Positions 33,244 to 44,129 of a DNA stretch of 64,000 nucleotides are shown piece by piece. The stretch lies in NCBI GenBank assembly GCA_026075535.2, contig AP026546.1, positions 8,122,001-8,186,000 of the forward strand, written 5' to 3'. This DNA comes from Tricholoma matsutake (taxonomy: Eukaryota; Basidiomycota; Agaricomycetes; Agaricales; Tricholomataceae). The position numbers were made by a program, and so were the translations under genes. The notes under the pieces were generated by a model. It searched no databases and was not told where the DNA came from. It saw only the letters and a list, made by a program, of their open reading frames with translations. Each line of letters opens with the position of its first letter. The first letter of the stretch is position 1.

Positions 33244-33436
33244 TGGAAGGACGTGTCATATGGTGACACATAACCTCACTAAGTTGGAATATGCAAAAGA
33301 ACAGGCAGAAGAGATGTCTTTTGAGTTGTGTATATACAGATGATGGTGGTTTCTAGTTAAGTGTCCAGATCAGTATCCTCTCCATGTCACATCACAGGTA
33401 AGTAAATATGTGTAAATAGTAGGTAACCTCATTACA
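33244..33436 (-). repeat. Gypsy-B 5' LTR
   Basis: 193 bp, the same length as the left LTR, ending at 33436 next to the duplicated CAAAC. No TGG-type tRNA primer site is evident just inside it (minus strand: CTTTTTTTTGAACATTG), so the priming mode is unclear. Confidence 0.92.
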
Positions 33437-35037
33437 CAAACCCACCCATTCCAAAACAAAAAAGTGTTGGATACATTCTTAATAACAGCCTAGGATTGTT
33501 GTACTCTGACACAGCTGAAGCACCATGATGAATAACAAGATCAGGTCAGTCTGAAGGATTATGTATGAGGTTGTGCAATGCAGAAGTAATAAAGGTACAT
33601 CCTTGTAGTTTAACACTTCCAGGATCAGCAACACCCATTTTCTCCAAGAATATAACTGATTCATTCTCATCTTTTGCATTTAAATTTGAAGCTGGATGAT
33701 TGTCAATGCCTGCAGTTTCCATGATTTTACATCTGACTCTGCATCATGCACCACATGTTGTTCTAATCCAGGCAGCATATCATCATCAGGATACAGTTTA
33801 GCATTGTGTGGATCAAGAGTAATGTTAGCATACAAGGGATTTTTGGCTACTTCCTTGAGCCACACCAGGAAGTCCCATACTTTACTTTTTCTAATGCAAA
33901 ACATATTTTTTAAACAGTCCTTCTTATACTTGCCAGGACCAATGAATACAACTGACAATGTTTGATTAACATGATCAGGTGTTCTGGGTAACACAGACAC
34001 AGTAGACACAATATTCATATCATGAGCACATGTGTTACCATGGAATACACATGGCTGAGCAGGATCCAATGACTGATATAAATGTGACACATGAGCAGTA
34101 CATCAATAAATAGTGCAGGTCATTTCTTCAATCCAAGTTAGATCTTTGAATTGATCTGGTAAGTTTCCTCAGAATAAATTGTTAGCCAGAGCAAAATGAG
34201 GCATTCTATTTTTCTGTAGCTGAGTGTGACAGTCCTTACAGAGGTGCAATATCAAATTATCAAGTTCAACTTTATCTGCTACAACTGTCATTGTCAACCC
34301 CTTAACATCAAGCATAAGATGTTGTCATTGTTGAGGTAGTGTGCCAAATGAAGCAATAAACAGTGGAGTTTTAGTCTGGAGAAGATGCAGATTGAGTGAA
34401 TCATAAATGTCATCAAAGTTTTGGAGTAATATGTCTTCCATGATTGACTGATTCAATCTGTTGCAGCAAGCACAGGTTTTAAATACAGACAGATTAGTAC
34501 CATTGCAATATGAGCATAAACAGTCATATATTACTTCATCATCAGGCAACATAGGCCAGTTATTAACAATATTGTCAGTATGCTTAGCATTTGATTCAAC
34601 ACGACTACAAAGCTGTTTGATGTGACCAATCTTTGAGTTCTCATTCTGACATATATTTGCAGGTTTAGTCAACACAGCAACAATGGCAGGGCTATATTCT
34701 AGATTCAGCAGGTATATTACTGCATTCCTGAATAAAAATGAAGGAGGTACAGGGAAAAAGGTTCAAAACACTTAATGTAGTGTATGATTTGGGTCAAAGT
34801 GCAAGGTAATAAGTTCATACACCTGTTTCTGAAGCTTTGTACTACAGCTGCAGCATGGCTAGCATGTGAATGTTGAAAGGAAGGTTGATGTGACACATGT
34901 ATACAACTCAACACAGATTTGAGAGCAGACTTGGGCAAAGATGAGGAGGATGGCAGAGGATCAGAGTTAGTATTTGTCAATGACAACAGTTGTTCTTCTA
35001 ACTCACAGGCCAAGTTATGTAGAGTAGTACTAGACAC
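33437..35037 (-). pseudogene. Helitron protein, N-terminal region
   Basis: The minus-strand frame runs from MSSTTLHNLACELEEQLL (35037) through a Cys-rich block CLCSYCNGTNLSVFKTCACC (about 34530-34460) and NFDDIYDSLNLHLL to the characteristic TLSVVFIGPGKYKKDCL...RKSKVWDFLVWLKEVAKNPLYANI (about 33960-33815). It ends at FCFGMGG beside the Gypsy-B insertion. This matches the region upstream of Rep in fungal Helitrons (VVFvGp.k.., RKSKVW.fL.WLk..NplY.ni, LFP.G.Gg). Several in-frame stops are present. The duplicated pentamer CAAAC (33437-33441) marks the split, and the protein resumes at 25130 with FEDSMRPVPISF. Confidence 0.85.
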
Positions 35038-35039
35038 TG

Positions 35040-35457
35040 TGGACCTAGCACAATATGATTTTCAGCCATTTAAATTCAGAAATGTGAATTTCCTAACATA
35101 AATGGCTGAATTCAGGGTGGATGAATTTGGGATGAATTTTCATCCCAAATATCTCAGCCATCCAAAGGATGGAGTTCATATGTGTTACCTTACAAAATAT
35201 TCTTAACCTAATGGGTTGAATTTTCATTTTACAAGGGGATGAAATACAGGGGATGATTTTAATCCAAGATGAGGGTATGGATTTGCAACCATCTTAATGT
35301 ATGAATTTTCATCAAACTTTTCAACAATTTATGGGATAGTGTTTCCTGCCACAAAGGTGTGAATAGCAGGGTGTATTTTCAGCCTGAAATAACATACAAA
35401 TTTCATACTATTATGAGATGATTTTAGTAGGGAAATTTCTTTCATTAAATATTGAAT
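35040..35457. other. AT-rich junction with short palindromes
   Basis: No gene. Contains a perfect 26-bp palindrome with a 4-nt loop (ATTTGGGATGA/TCATCCCAAAT, 35125-35150), a TCAGCCATTTA/TAAATGGCTGA pair (about 35063-35112) and repeated GATGAATTTTCATC motifs. It separates the start of the Helitron gene from the truncated Copia-C gag and may hold the Helitron end or an unrecognised MITE. Confidence 0.4.
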
Positions 35458-35958
35458 TGACTGTTCCTTGCTCAGGTATTATTGTTTTCAGTCAGAATGA
35501 GAGCAGCCTATGTGCCCCTTTTCCCCACATTCAAAGCATGTGATTTTGGAATTGTACTTCTTTTTCCCATGTTTGCCTATTAAGGCTGTATCATTGGCAT
35601 TATGCATGTTAATCTGTCGATCATGTTCAAGGATGCATGCAATCAGTTTTGGGGCATCTGTTAAGGTTGTTGTGTCAATAGAGGCAATATAATTGTTCCA
35701 GGCTTTGGTAAGTGAGCTTAGCAGAATAATAGAAAATTCTTCCCCATCAATTTTCTGTCCCAAGTTGTGCAGCTCCTCCTGGTAGCCATGCAATGTCCTA
35801 ATTTGTTCCTCTATGTGTGTTGATTCTTCACATTGAGCCTGAAATAGCTTTTGTCATGCCAACACTATGCTGAGCACCCCTTGCATTTCCAATAATGACT
35901 TCAGTGTGTCCCATGCTTCCTTTGACATTGTCAAACTTGTGACATATACCAACATTTT
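35458..35958 (-). pseudogene. Copia-C gag, C-terminal part
   Basis: Continuation of the gag that starts at 42190, on the far side of the LINE insertion. It encodes VTSLTMSKEAWDTLKSLLE, then THIEEQIRTLHGYQEELHNL, then FSIILLSSLTKAWNNYI (UBN2 domain), ending with a zinc-knuckle-like CFECGEKGHIGCSH near 35525, whose spacing to the last Cys is shortened. One in-frame TGA precedes QKLFQAQ. Nothing of protease or pol follows: copia homology ends at about 35480. Confidence 0.85.
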
Positions 35959-36079
35959 TTGACACACTTTGACCTAGCACCGCCATCTGCTTCGAAAATT
36001 CCCACGGTTCAACAGGGCTTTTTCAAAGGAGGACAGAATTACTAGGCCATAGAACAGTGTAAATACTACAAAAAGGACG

Positions 36080-37541
36080 ATGAACGCTAAAAGTACGACT
36101 CCTGGCATGCCAGACAACCAGGCACCAACCGGTACACCAGGGTTACGGCAGACGATGCTGTCAGAGAACATCATCCCAACTCAAAGAAGGTCAAACATTA
36201 CGGCAACAACACTGGAACAGACCGCAAAAGAGAAACATCCTGCCCCCTCACAATCAGAGAAAGGAAGGACCACGAGGCAAACAGCTACAGTAGGACTGAC
36301 CGAGATCAACATGGGGGACATACCCAATGCGGAGACAGGATGGAATTGGTTGACAGCCAAAGGATTACTGGCTCCCTCAGGCACCGTGCCGATGCTGATG
36401 ACCCTATCCAAGATGCTGTTCCAAGTGGGAGCTCTGCCGAACACCCCTCTGCAGACGTTGAATGGAATACGGGTTGTAGCTTTACTTCTGCAAGGACTGG
36501 AGACCAAGAACATAGCAAAGGAAGTAACGCACGCTGTCTCAAAAGGACTAACACCGCTACTTAATGGGATACAGGATTCTATACAGGAAAAAATGGATGA
36601 CACCGTTGCTAAGCTACAAAAAGACACCGAAGGAATTCTAACACAAGCCAGAGTCGCGATGGAAGAGATGAATAAGGTAATCCAAAACCTAGCTAACTCT
36701 GCAGAGAAGGAAAGAGAAGTGACCACGTCATATTGGGATGCATTACTCAGCGGCCCAGTTAACTTGCCAGTGCGAATAGACCCCAGAATCAAAGCGAGGG
36801 AGAGTATCAGATCCAGGCAATTCCTGTGGACTATCTCAGATGACACACAAGGACTCAAAACACTGACAGCCCCACAGCTGCTACAGAAACTCAATGAGAA
36901 ACTAAATATGGCCACCAAGATAACAAATGAGAACTGTAAACTATGATCAGCGATATGGCTCAAAAATGGTGGTTTACTAGTCGAAGCCAGAGATGACAAA
37001 TCAGCTGCATGGTTATGCAGCGAGGCAAACATCCTCCATATGGAGTGTGAATTGGGTACCACCATACTGACCGAATCATGCAGCTAAACTAGTCAGACAC
37101 ATGATAGTCACTTTCGCAGACCCGGACAGCACGAACAAAGCCATTCTGAATGGCCTTGTCATTTGCAACAAGACGGTTTCCATATCCAAGTGCAAAAAGG
37201 AGCCAGTACAATGCTTGAAATGCCAAGGCTACAACCATGTAGCAAGCGAGTACATAATCTGGAGGGACATCTGCACAAAGTGTGGGGAAGACCACAGAAC
37301 GAACATATGCTGTTCAACCAATCTCAGATGTGCACCATGCGACACCCATGGACATGCAAGTAATGACAGAACATGCCCCACATTCCTCAGGAAATGTGAG
37401 GAACACGACACGAGAAATCCTGAGAACACGCTCCATCGACAGAATCATGGATGTGGGAGTCCATGCCGCCAGGAGGGCAGAGAACGGCAATACCAGTTGG
37501 ACTCGCAGATTATATACGCCCTAAGGGAAACGGTAGGATGA
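36080..37541 (+). pseudogene. LINE ORF1 (nucleic-acid-binding, CCHC)
   Basis: Open from 36080 to a TGA at 36944-36946 that lies in frame with further homologous sequence (AIWLKNGGLLVEARDDKSAA, to about 37080). It then shifts frame, apparently with some deletion, into 37101-37541. The first part is helical and polar, as in Tad1-type ORF1 proteins. The second carries three zinc knuckles: CLKCQGYNHVASEY (last Cys replaced by Tyr, TGC to TAC), CTKCGEDHRTNICC and CAPCDTHGHASNDRTC, followed by the conserved FLRKCEEHDTRNPEN. It would form the ORF1 ribonucleoprotein; this copy is broken. Confidence 0.9.
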
Positions 37542-37694
37542 GGCAACCGCAACTAACCTTCCCACAGAGACAGATTGCACCAAACAGAAGAGAACTGGAA
37601 TGCCACTCTTGGGATAGAAATGCGAGCCTACCAACCCAATGAAATCTAAGTGAAGACCAGGACAGCACTCGAGCACACCCCGGGACAAGTATAA

Positions 37695-40600
37695 ATGGAT
37701 AACAAAGCACAAAATGGAACGAAGCTGAGAATTTTGCAATTAAATCTGAATAAATCACTAACTGCGCACTTGGAATTACTAAACGGCTCTCTTGCAGCGC
37801 ACTGGGACATAATTTTGATACAGGAGCCATACATTACATTTTTTAGCAGCATCAGGATGCCGAACCACTTCATTTCAGTAACTCCCACCTCGAGGACAAC
37901 CATGGAATCACCAGTGTGATCCACAATATGGGTAAATGCTGCTTTGTCTACTAATGACTGGAAAATACTAGATATACCAGAGACGAACGACATAGTAGCA
38001 ATCGAGTTAAGGGGGGGATATGGAAGGCTTCAGATTTATAGCATCTACAACACAGGCGAGAACTTGAATTCACTGTCGACATTATGGAAATATGCACTCG
38101 ACAGTCAGGATGAACTGGTAGAGGGAAGAGGGTGTCATGTTCTATGGGGGGGGGATTTTAACCGACATCACCCTATGTGGGACAAAGATGAAGACACTCA
38201 CCTCTTCACAGCAAAGGCACTCAAAGACGCAGGGGAGCTAATTGAATTGATAGTGGACATGGGCATGTCTATGCTATTACCAAAGGGAATTCCTACTCTA
38301 CGACATATGGTAACAAAGTGCTACACTAGGCTGGACAACGTTTTTTGCATGGAGGGCATCGCCACCTGTGTAATTAAATGTGACATGATACCAGAAGCAC
38401 AACCAGGTAAAACTGATCACTTTCCAATAGCAACAATCCTGGAAGAGAACAGGCAGCAAGATTTCCAGGAACTTCAGAGCGACAAACTGGGAAGAATTCA
38501 ATGCATACCTAGGGTTGAAGCTGGCAGAGATCCCAATTCCAAGGGAGATAATGAAGGAGGAGGAGTTAGGTAAAGAAATAACACAACTAACTAAAGTGAT
38601 ACAGGAAACTATAGACACCAAAGCACCAAAGAACAAGCCATGTCCGATGTCAAAGAGATGGTGGATGAGTGACCTGAAGAAAAAGAAAAAAGAGGTAAAC
38701 CATGTGAGAGTCAAAGCATACCAAAATTGGGCGGTAGAGGATCATCCAAGTCATACAAGGCTGAAGCAGATCCGGCAGGAGTACGTGGCGGAAATAGTAA
38801 AAGCCAAAACAGATCACTGGAATGAATTTCTAGAGAATGTGACTAACTCTGACATATGGACAGCAAATAGGTATTTCTCATACCCCACAGGCAACGGTGG
38901 CCAAACAAGAATACCAACCCTAAAGTTGAAAGGCAAGGATGGGATCACAAGGGAGGTAAACACAAATGAAGGCAAGGCAAAGGCGCTGGCAGAGGCATTC
39001 TTCCCACTGAAACCGACAGTTACAGTGGTACCACGGGACTTTCCATATCCTGATGCTTGTCCGGAGATACCACAGGTCACAGAGAAACAGATCCGAATGC
39101 ATATACTGAAACTTTCACCATACAAGGCTCCTGGACCAGACGAAATTCTGAACATAGTACTACAAAAGACAGTAAGCCTCATAATACCATATCTAACCCC
39201 CATTTACAGAGCAATACTGGAATGAGGGATGTACTACCATGGATGGCAAGAATCAACGATGTGCATACTCCGAAAGGGAGGAAAACCCAGTTACGAAGTG
39301 CCAAAAGCATACCGTCCTATTGCCCTCCTATGCACGATGGCCAAGGTTCTCACATCGATAGTCTCCGAGGGGTTAATCACAGTAACAGAGAGATACCAAT
39401 TATTACCAGAAATGCACTTTGGAGGGAGGCCTTGTAGAAGCACAACAGATGTGATACACCTCTTGGTTCACAGGGTAAAAGATGCCTGGAGGAAAAAGAA
39501 GGTGGTCTCAATATTATTCCTTGACATTGAAGGGGCATTCCCAAATGTGGTAATGGACCATCTACTGCACAATCTGAGGAAGTGAAGGGTGCCTAGCTCA
39601 GTGGTAACATTCGTAGAACAACTACTGGAAGGAAGGAGCACTCGACTAAAATTCGATGACTACACATTGGACGCAATACCCATTGACAACGGAGTGGGAC
39701 AGGGAGACATAATATCGCTACCACTTTTCAATTTTTACAATGCAGATCTATTAGAACTGAACGGCACTTTACAGGCTCTTGGCTACATGGATGACACTAT
39801 GGTAATGGCAACAGGCAAAGACTACGAGGAGACCACCAAAGCTCTACAAGAGTACATGGAAGGAGAGGGTGGAGGTTTTGGCTGGTCCAGCGAACACAAC
39901 TCAAAATTCGAAATCTCCAAACTAGCAGTGATGCATCTGGGTCACAAGAAAGCAAAGATGCCAGATGGGAATCTTCGGCAAATGCACAGACCAACATTGA
40001 CACTACAAGGTAAGGAGGTAAAGGCTGTTGACAGTTACAAATATTTAGGTATTGTCATCAACGGCAAACTGATGTGGAGAAAGCACGAGGAAAGAGTCAT
40101 CGATAATGTGACAAAATGGGTAATGCAATGCCGAAGACTCGCAAAAATGGACACAGGCATTTCCCGGAAACTCATGCAACAGTTGTACTTAGCGGTAGCA
40201 ATACCCAAAATGACTTACGGGGCCAAAATATGGTACAACCCACCAAAAAGAAATCCAGGTGCCAAACAACAGACCGGGTCGGCGAGAGTAACGAGGCAGC
40301 TCCAGAGAATGGCCACTTTAGCTATTAATGGAGCGCTTCGCACTACACCAATGGACATACTGGATAAACATGCAGGTATACCCCCCATTGAGCTAAATAT
40401 GCTGAAGGCATGTTACAGATCACTGATGTGCCTGTGCACCCTTCCAGAGACACACCCCCTACATAATCTAATATGTGAGTATTGTATGATTCACGCCAGA
40501 CGCCACCGCACGCCACTTCATAATCTACTAGGACATTTTAAAGAAACGAACCCAGACAAAATCAAGATCATAGCACCCAATACGGAATCCTCAGCCTCAG

Positions 40601-41610
40601 AAATACAAGCATTCACCATGGAGGTTGCACAGGACCAAATCACATCCATTCAAGCCAAAGTGGACAGCACACCAGAGATCAAGATCTTTACAGACGGTTC
40701 AGGAGTAGACGGAAACATAGGGGCAGCAGCGGTAATGTATAGAAAAGGGAGGACTACTCCAACAAAAGTGCTAAGGTACCAATTGGGAAGCTCAAAGGAA
40801 TACACATCCTTTGAAGCCAAAGCAACAGGAGCGATACTGGGGGCATGGCTCATCAGATCAGAACACGTAGCAGGCCGTTTACCGATAACACTACTGACTG
40901 ACAGCCAAGCTTTCATCAGGAGATTAATTACACGCAAAGCAAACACCACACAATACCTCATAGAAGAATTCATCAAGATAGCTGAAAACGTCAACTCGAT
41001 GAATCTGGAGCTGGGCACAAGATGATTTCACCTGGCTTGGATCTCAGGACACAGTGGAGTATGAGGAAATGAAAGGGTAGATGAGGAGGCAAAGAAGGCA
41101 GCTAGAGGAGACGTCAGCATGCAACACAGGCTCCCACCCATACTGTGAGAAAGTCTACCAAGAAGCATGGCAGCGATGAAACAAGACTTCAAATGCAAAG
41201 TCCGAGACAGGTGGGACGAGATGTGGAGAGACTTGCCTAGACAACCAAAGTTAAGTCGACTGGATCCCAAATTCTCATACAGTAAATATGCTGAAATTCA
41301 GTCAAAGCTCAAAAGGCAGCAGGTAAGCCTCCTGACACAGATTTGCACAGGACATATACCATTGAATTTCTACCTATACCAGATCAAGAAGACGGAATCG
41401 AGCAACTGTACAGCCTGCCAGGGAGATGGACCGTCAGCAAAAGAAACCATCACGCATTTTCTTTTCGAATGCAAGGCCTACAACGAAGCCAGACATGAAC
41501 TAGACCGACAGATGAGACAAAACTCAAGGGACCTATCCATGCTAATGAACTCAGAAAAAGGGATAATAGCGCTCCTAAATTACGTGGACTACAGGAAGAA
41601 CAAATGGTAG
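37695..41610 (+). pseudogene. LINE ORF2 (endonuclease, reverse transcriptase, RNase H)
   Basis: Endonuclease from 37695: ILQLNLNKS, IILIQEPYITF, WGGDFNRHHPMWD (catalytic GDFN..H) and KTDHFPIATIL, with a TGA at 37917. A frameshift at about 38455 leads into one long frame to 41610. There RT has YKAPGPDEI, YRPIALL, FLDIEGAFPNV, a catalytic GYMDDTMVMA and the thumb; RNase H has IFTDGSGVDGNIGAAAV, LTDSQAF and WISGHSGV. A C-terminal CX2C-type motif (CTACQGD...HFLFECKAY) follows. In-frame stops at 39223, 39583, 41023, about 41068 and about 41146 are all TGA. Domain order is that of Tad1/I-group LINEs, where RNase H follows RT. Confidence 0.93.
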
Positions 41611-41962
41611 CATACACTGAAAGAAACAAAGCACAAGTGACGCATGTACTCCTTTTGTCCCCACTGTGCCTGCCACATCCTGGCTGGGCACTTATCAGAC
41701 ATATACTCAACTCGAATAGCAAACGAATACACATGCAAAGGAAAAAGAGGTCAACGGAGGGCTTGCAGTCCCAAATGGATCTAGTGATTCGGACCTCAGG
41801 GGGAGCGAATGCCAAGGGCATGCCATCTGAGGGGCAGGGACTGGAGTGAGGGCAGGCAAAGGGGCCTTTCGTGTAGATACTCTTAGTATGTAAGGACCAT
41901 TATAGGGTGTACCCTGAGAGGTCAGAAAAATAACAAAAAAAAAAAAAAAATACCAACATTTT

Positions 41963-42190
41963 GTCAGCAACCCTTAATCGGATCATAGATAGTGCCATCC
42001 TATCCTTCTTTACCCATGCTGGTTTTGCCACTTTGTCTGATGGCCGAATAGTTGATCCATCAACATATTCCCACAAATCTTGTCCCATCAAGATGTCCAT
42101 CATTTTGATCTTCCATACAGCATAATTCTTGGCTCCTGTCAAAGGTTCAATCCAGTAAACATTTGTGTGCATGTTTGATGCATCTGTCAT
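41963..42190 (-). pseudogene. Copia-C gag, N-terminal part
   Basis: Starts at 42190 with MTDASNMHTNVYWIEPLTGA and the copia gag signature NYAVWKIKMMDILMGQDLWE, running through RMALSMIRLRVADKMLV to the LINE insertion at 41962. The gag resumes at 35958 with VTSLTMSKEAWD. Start about 65 bp downstream of the 5' LTR. Confidence 0.88.
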
Positions 42191-42256
42191 TTTGGAAAGT
42201 GGCTCGGTGTGTTAAGAGTGTACACATAAATTCAGTTAAGCTCAGGGCCCATAACC

Positions 42257-42465
42257 TGTTGAGACTCTGGGGACTTGATAATAGTATAAATGGACTTATT
42301 ATTGTGTTTATCTACAATGACTATTTATACAAGCATTCAATGTGTTGATTGGTAATCATAATTGGTAATTAGAATGTCCCACTATTAATAATTTGTGGGT
42401 GCATCATTACTACTATATTTGGTGTCGGTGTTGGTGTCGCCTAATGTACAATTGCTTATTCAACA
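42257..42465 (-). repeat. Copia-C 5' LTR
   Basis: 209 bp bounded by TGTTGA...TTCAACA, placed directly upstream (minus strand) of the Copia-C gag. The complement of GGGCCCATAACC (42245-42256) is the half-tRNA primer site abutting the LTR, as in Copia-A and Copia-B. The 3' LTR is not in the window, so the element is truncated and no target duplication can be assigned. Confidence 0.8.
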
Positions 42466-42489
42466 AATGTCATTCTCCACAGTCCCAAA

Positions 42490-44129
42490 GTGGAAACCAA
42501 AGGCCACTCACTGCCCCCAAACATCAAAATTGAGCCTGAGGCTCCAGCTGCAAAGCCCAACTTGAGCACCAATGTGGTTCTGGCTCTTGAAACTTCCCTG
42601 TCCCACGATGATGAACCAGAGAGAGATCATGATGGCAGGTTTATTGTCACATGGAAGTTTAAAGTTGATGCTGTTGAACATCTTGATAGCATTCCTATCT
42701 GTTGGCCTGTCCTCAAAGTAGAGACAGCATATGTTCTAGACTTCACTGACAAAGCTGAGTTGCTGGGAAACAAGAAGGGAAGCCCAAAGAGCCTAGATGC
42801 ATTCTTGAAGGCAGAGGTATGTAACACTGCCATGTTGAAAGTCCTGTGGGTGACAATTGTTGCAATAGGACCAAGATTTGTGGGGAGGGGGATCAAATGG
42901 CAGTACTACACAAGACACAAAGGTCAAAGTTCTCGGTGACCTCCCAACTCGATGCTTATCACACCAGTGTAATGGAGCTCTCCAATGCAAACATTTTGAT
43001 GTGGAAGTGCTTGATGGCTATGAGCATAATGATGGTGATGACTTGGCAAAGATGAGGGAGTGAGCAGGCTCAGAATCAGGCAGATGGAGATACAGTGCTT
43101 GCCATGACTGACACGTATGACTTGGCCTCTCAGTAGTTGATATTGTGTATTGACTGAATCAGTTTTTCCTGTTTGATGAAGGGGATGAAATGCAAGAAAA
43201 AATGTGGTGGAAATGCAATCTTAAGGCCATTAAAAGAGGTAAGGATTGATTGATATGACTAAGGGTTACATGTACTGAATGCAATGATCAGCCCTCTACC
43301 AATGGGAAAAAAACTTCATCAGCTGTAGTGAGTGGAAGAAGGAGGAACAATTTGACCACTTATATGCTCAGATCCCACCTGCTGTTGATGAGACCATTCT
43401 ATTCCAGTTGATGAATGGGCAGCCAGTTGACTTGCTGGATCTTCATTGGTACCAGGCTGCTTGTTATGCATTTCTTCATCCTTGTCATGGGCAACAGAAG
43501 TATTGTAGTCAGTAACTGATCTTTGACTCACAATAAACATGTGTTGACTTCAAAATTTCATGCAGAGCATATCCATTTCGAGAAGGGTTTACCAGTACTT
43601 TGTAACATGGTGCCCCATGAATGTCCCACAAAGAAAATTGTTTATGTATCAAACAATTTGTCAAACCACAAAGCTGTTGTGATATTTCAAGGCTGCCATT
43701 CACACCCACCTTGGCCTGAGGAAAAGCCCATGAAACAGGCAAAGGATGATCTTCAAAAATGCCTCAATGCATATGGAATGACAGCAGGTAGGGTTGATAA
43801 TGGTGAATGTAAAATCAAACTACACCTGTCAGTGGCAATGTTGTTAAGCTCTACACAGCTGCTACAACAATTGCACTTCTCAGATCTTCACTGAGTGAAA
43901 AGCACCATGCATTCCAAAGTCGAAGACTTCTGCAAGAAAGAGTTCATGAGCAAAGAGATGCAGTGGTGCCTGCAGGATACCAGTGGCAAGGTACGGCCCT
44001 TATGTCTCAACTCTCGAGTCTATACTGGAAATGCATTGACTTGAAACCTACACAGGGATTGTTGATCAGTACAAAAAAGACCAGAAACTGCCACTCAATG
44101 AACACTATTGTGGCATCTTCACATGGAAG
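42490..44129 (+). pseudogene. Agaricomycete multi-copy gene family, N-terminal and central part
   Basis: Plus-strand coding blocks match a family I recall as very abundant in Agaricomycetes but functionally uncharacterised. HLDSIPICWPVLKVETAYVL and a block with SLDAFLKAEVC lie at about 42680-42820; CNGALQCKHFDVEVLDG near 42970 resembles a zinc-binding segment; HECPTKKIVYV and VIFQGCHSHPPWPEEKPMK lie at about 43620-43740; QSRRLLQERVHEQRDAVVPAGYQW-like sequence is near 43920. Frames change several times. The CxxC and GCHSHPP-type motifs recall DNA-binding modules of transposase-derived proteins, but that function is a guess. The gene is split at 44129 by a TIR-1 element. Confidence 0.6.

Larger units (their letters stand above)
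25131..33436 (-). mobile_element. Gypsy-B, Ty3/gypsy element with internal deletion and nested insertions
   Basis: Two 193-bp LTRs (25131-25323 and 33244-33436) with TG...CA ends and a 5-bp target duplication CAAAC (25126-25130, 33437-33441) define it. The polypurine tract GGAGGGGGAGGG lies beside the left (3') LTR. Readable parts from right to left: gag, zinc knuckle, protease, start of reverse transcriptase, then directly the C-terminal part of integrase and a chromodomain-like tail. The catalytic RT, RNase H and integrase core are missing. It carries a 326-bp MITE and two TIR-1 elements. Its own insertion split the Helitron gene between FCFGMGG and FEDSMRP. Confidence 0.93.
15223..35037 (-). 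mobile_element. Helitron (Rep/helicase element), split by three insertions
   Basis: Four minus-strand coding blocks (35037-33437, 25130-22139, 16475-15954, 15335-15223) join at insertion sites flanked by target duplications to give one Helitron-type protein of roughly 1,700 codons: an N-terminal DUF6570-like region, an HUH Rep domain and a PIF1-type helicase. The inserts are Gypsy-B, Copia-B and a hAT-like MITE. The last part of the helicase is missing at 15223, where Gypsy-C begins, and upstream of 35040 the DNA changes to AT-rich palindromic sequence. Helitron ends (5' TC, 3' hairpin plus CTRR) were not located, so these limits are those of the gene. Confidence 0.85.
35959..41949 (+). mobile_element. 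Tad1/I-like LINE, near full length
   Basis: About 6 kb with a 5' leader, ORF1 with three CCHC knuckles, ORF2 with apurinic endonuclease, reverse transcriptase and RNase H, and a 3' oligo-A tail (about 41934-41949). A 13-bp target duplication ATACCAACATTTT flanks it (35946-35958 and 41950-41962), typical of target-primed reverse transcription. It is inserted in the gag gene of Copia-C, and removing it restores the gag frame. It is visibly richer in CG dinucleotides than surrounding DNA, so it is probably a recent arrival. Confidence 0.95.

Noticed and set aside
36181..37065. 294-codon open frame on the minus strand
   Set aside because: It is antisense to LINE ORF1, which has clear family features on the plus strand; composition is Ser/Val/Phe-rich as expected of a shadow frame.
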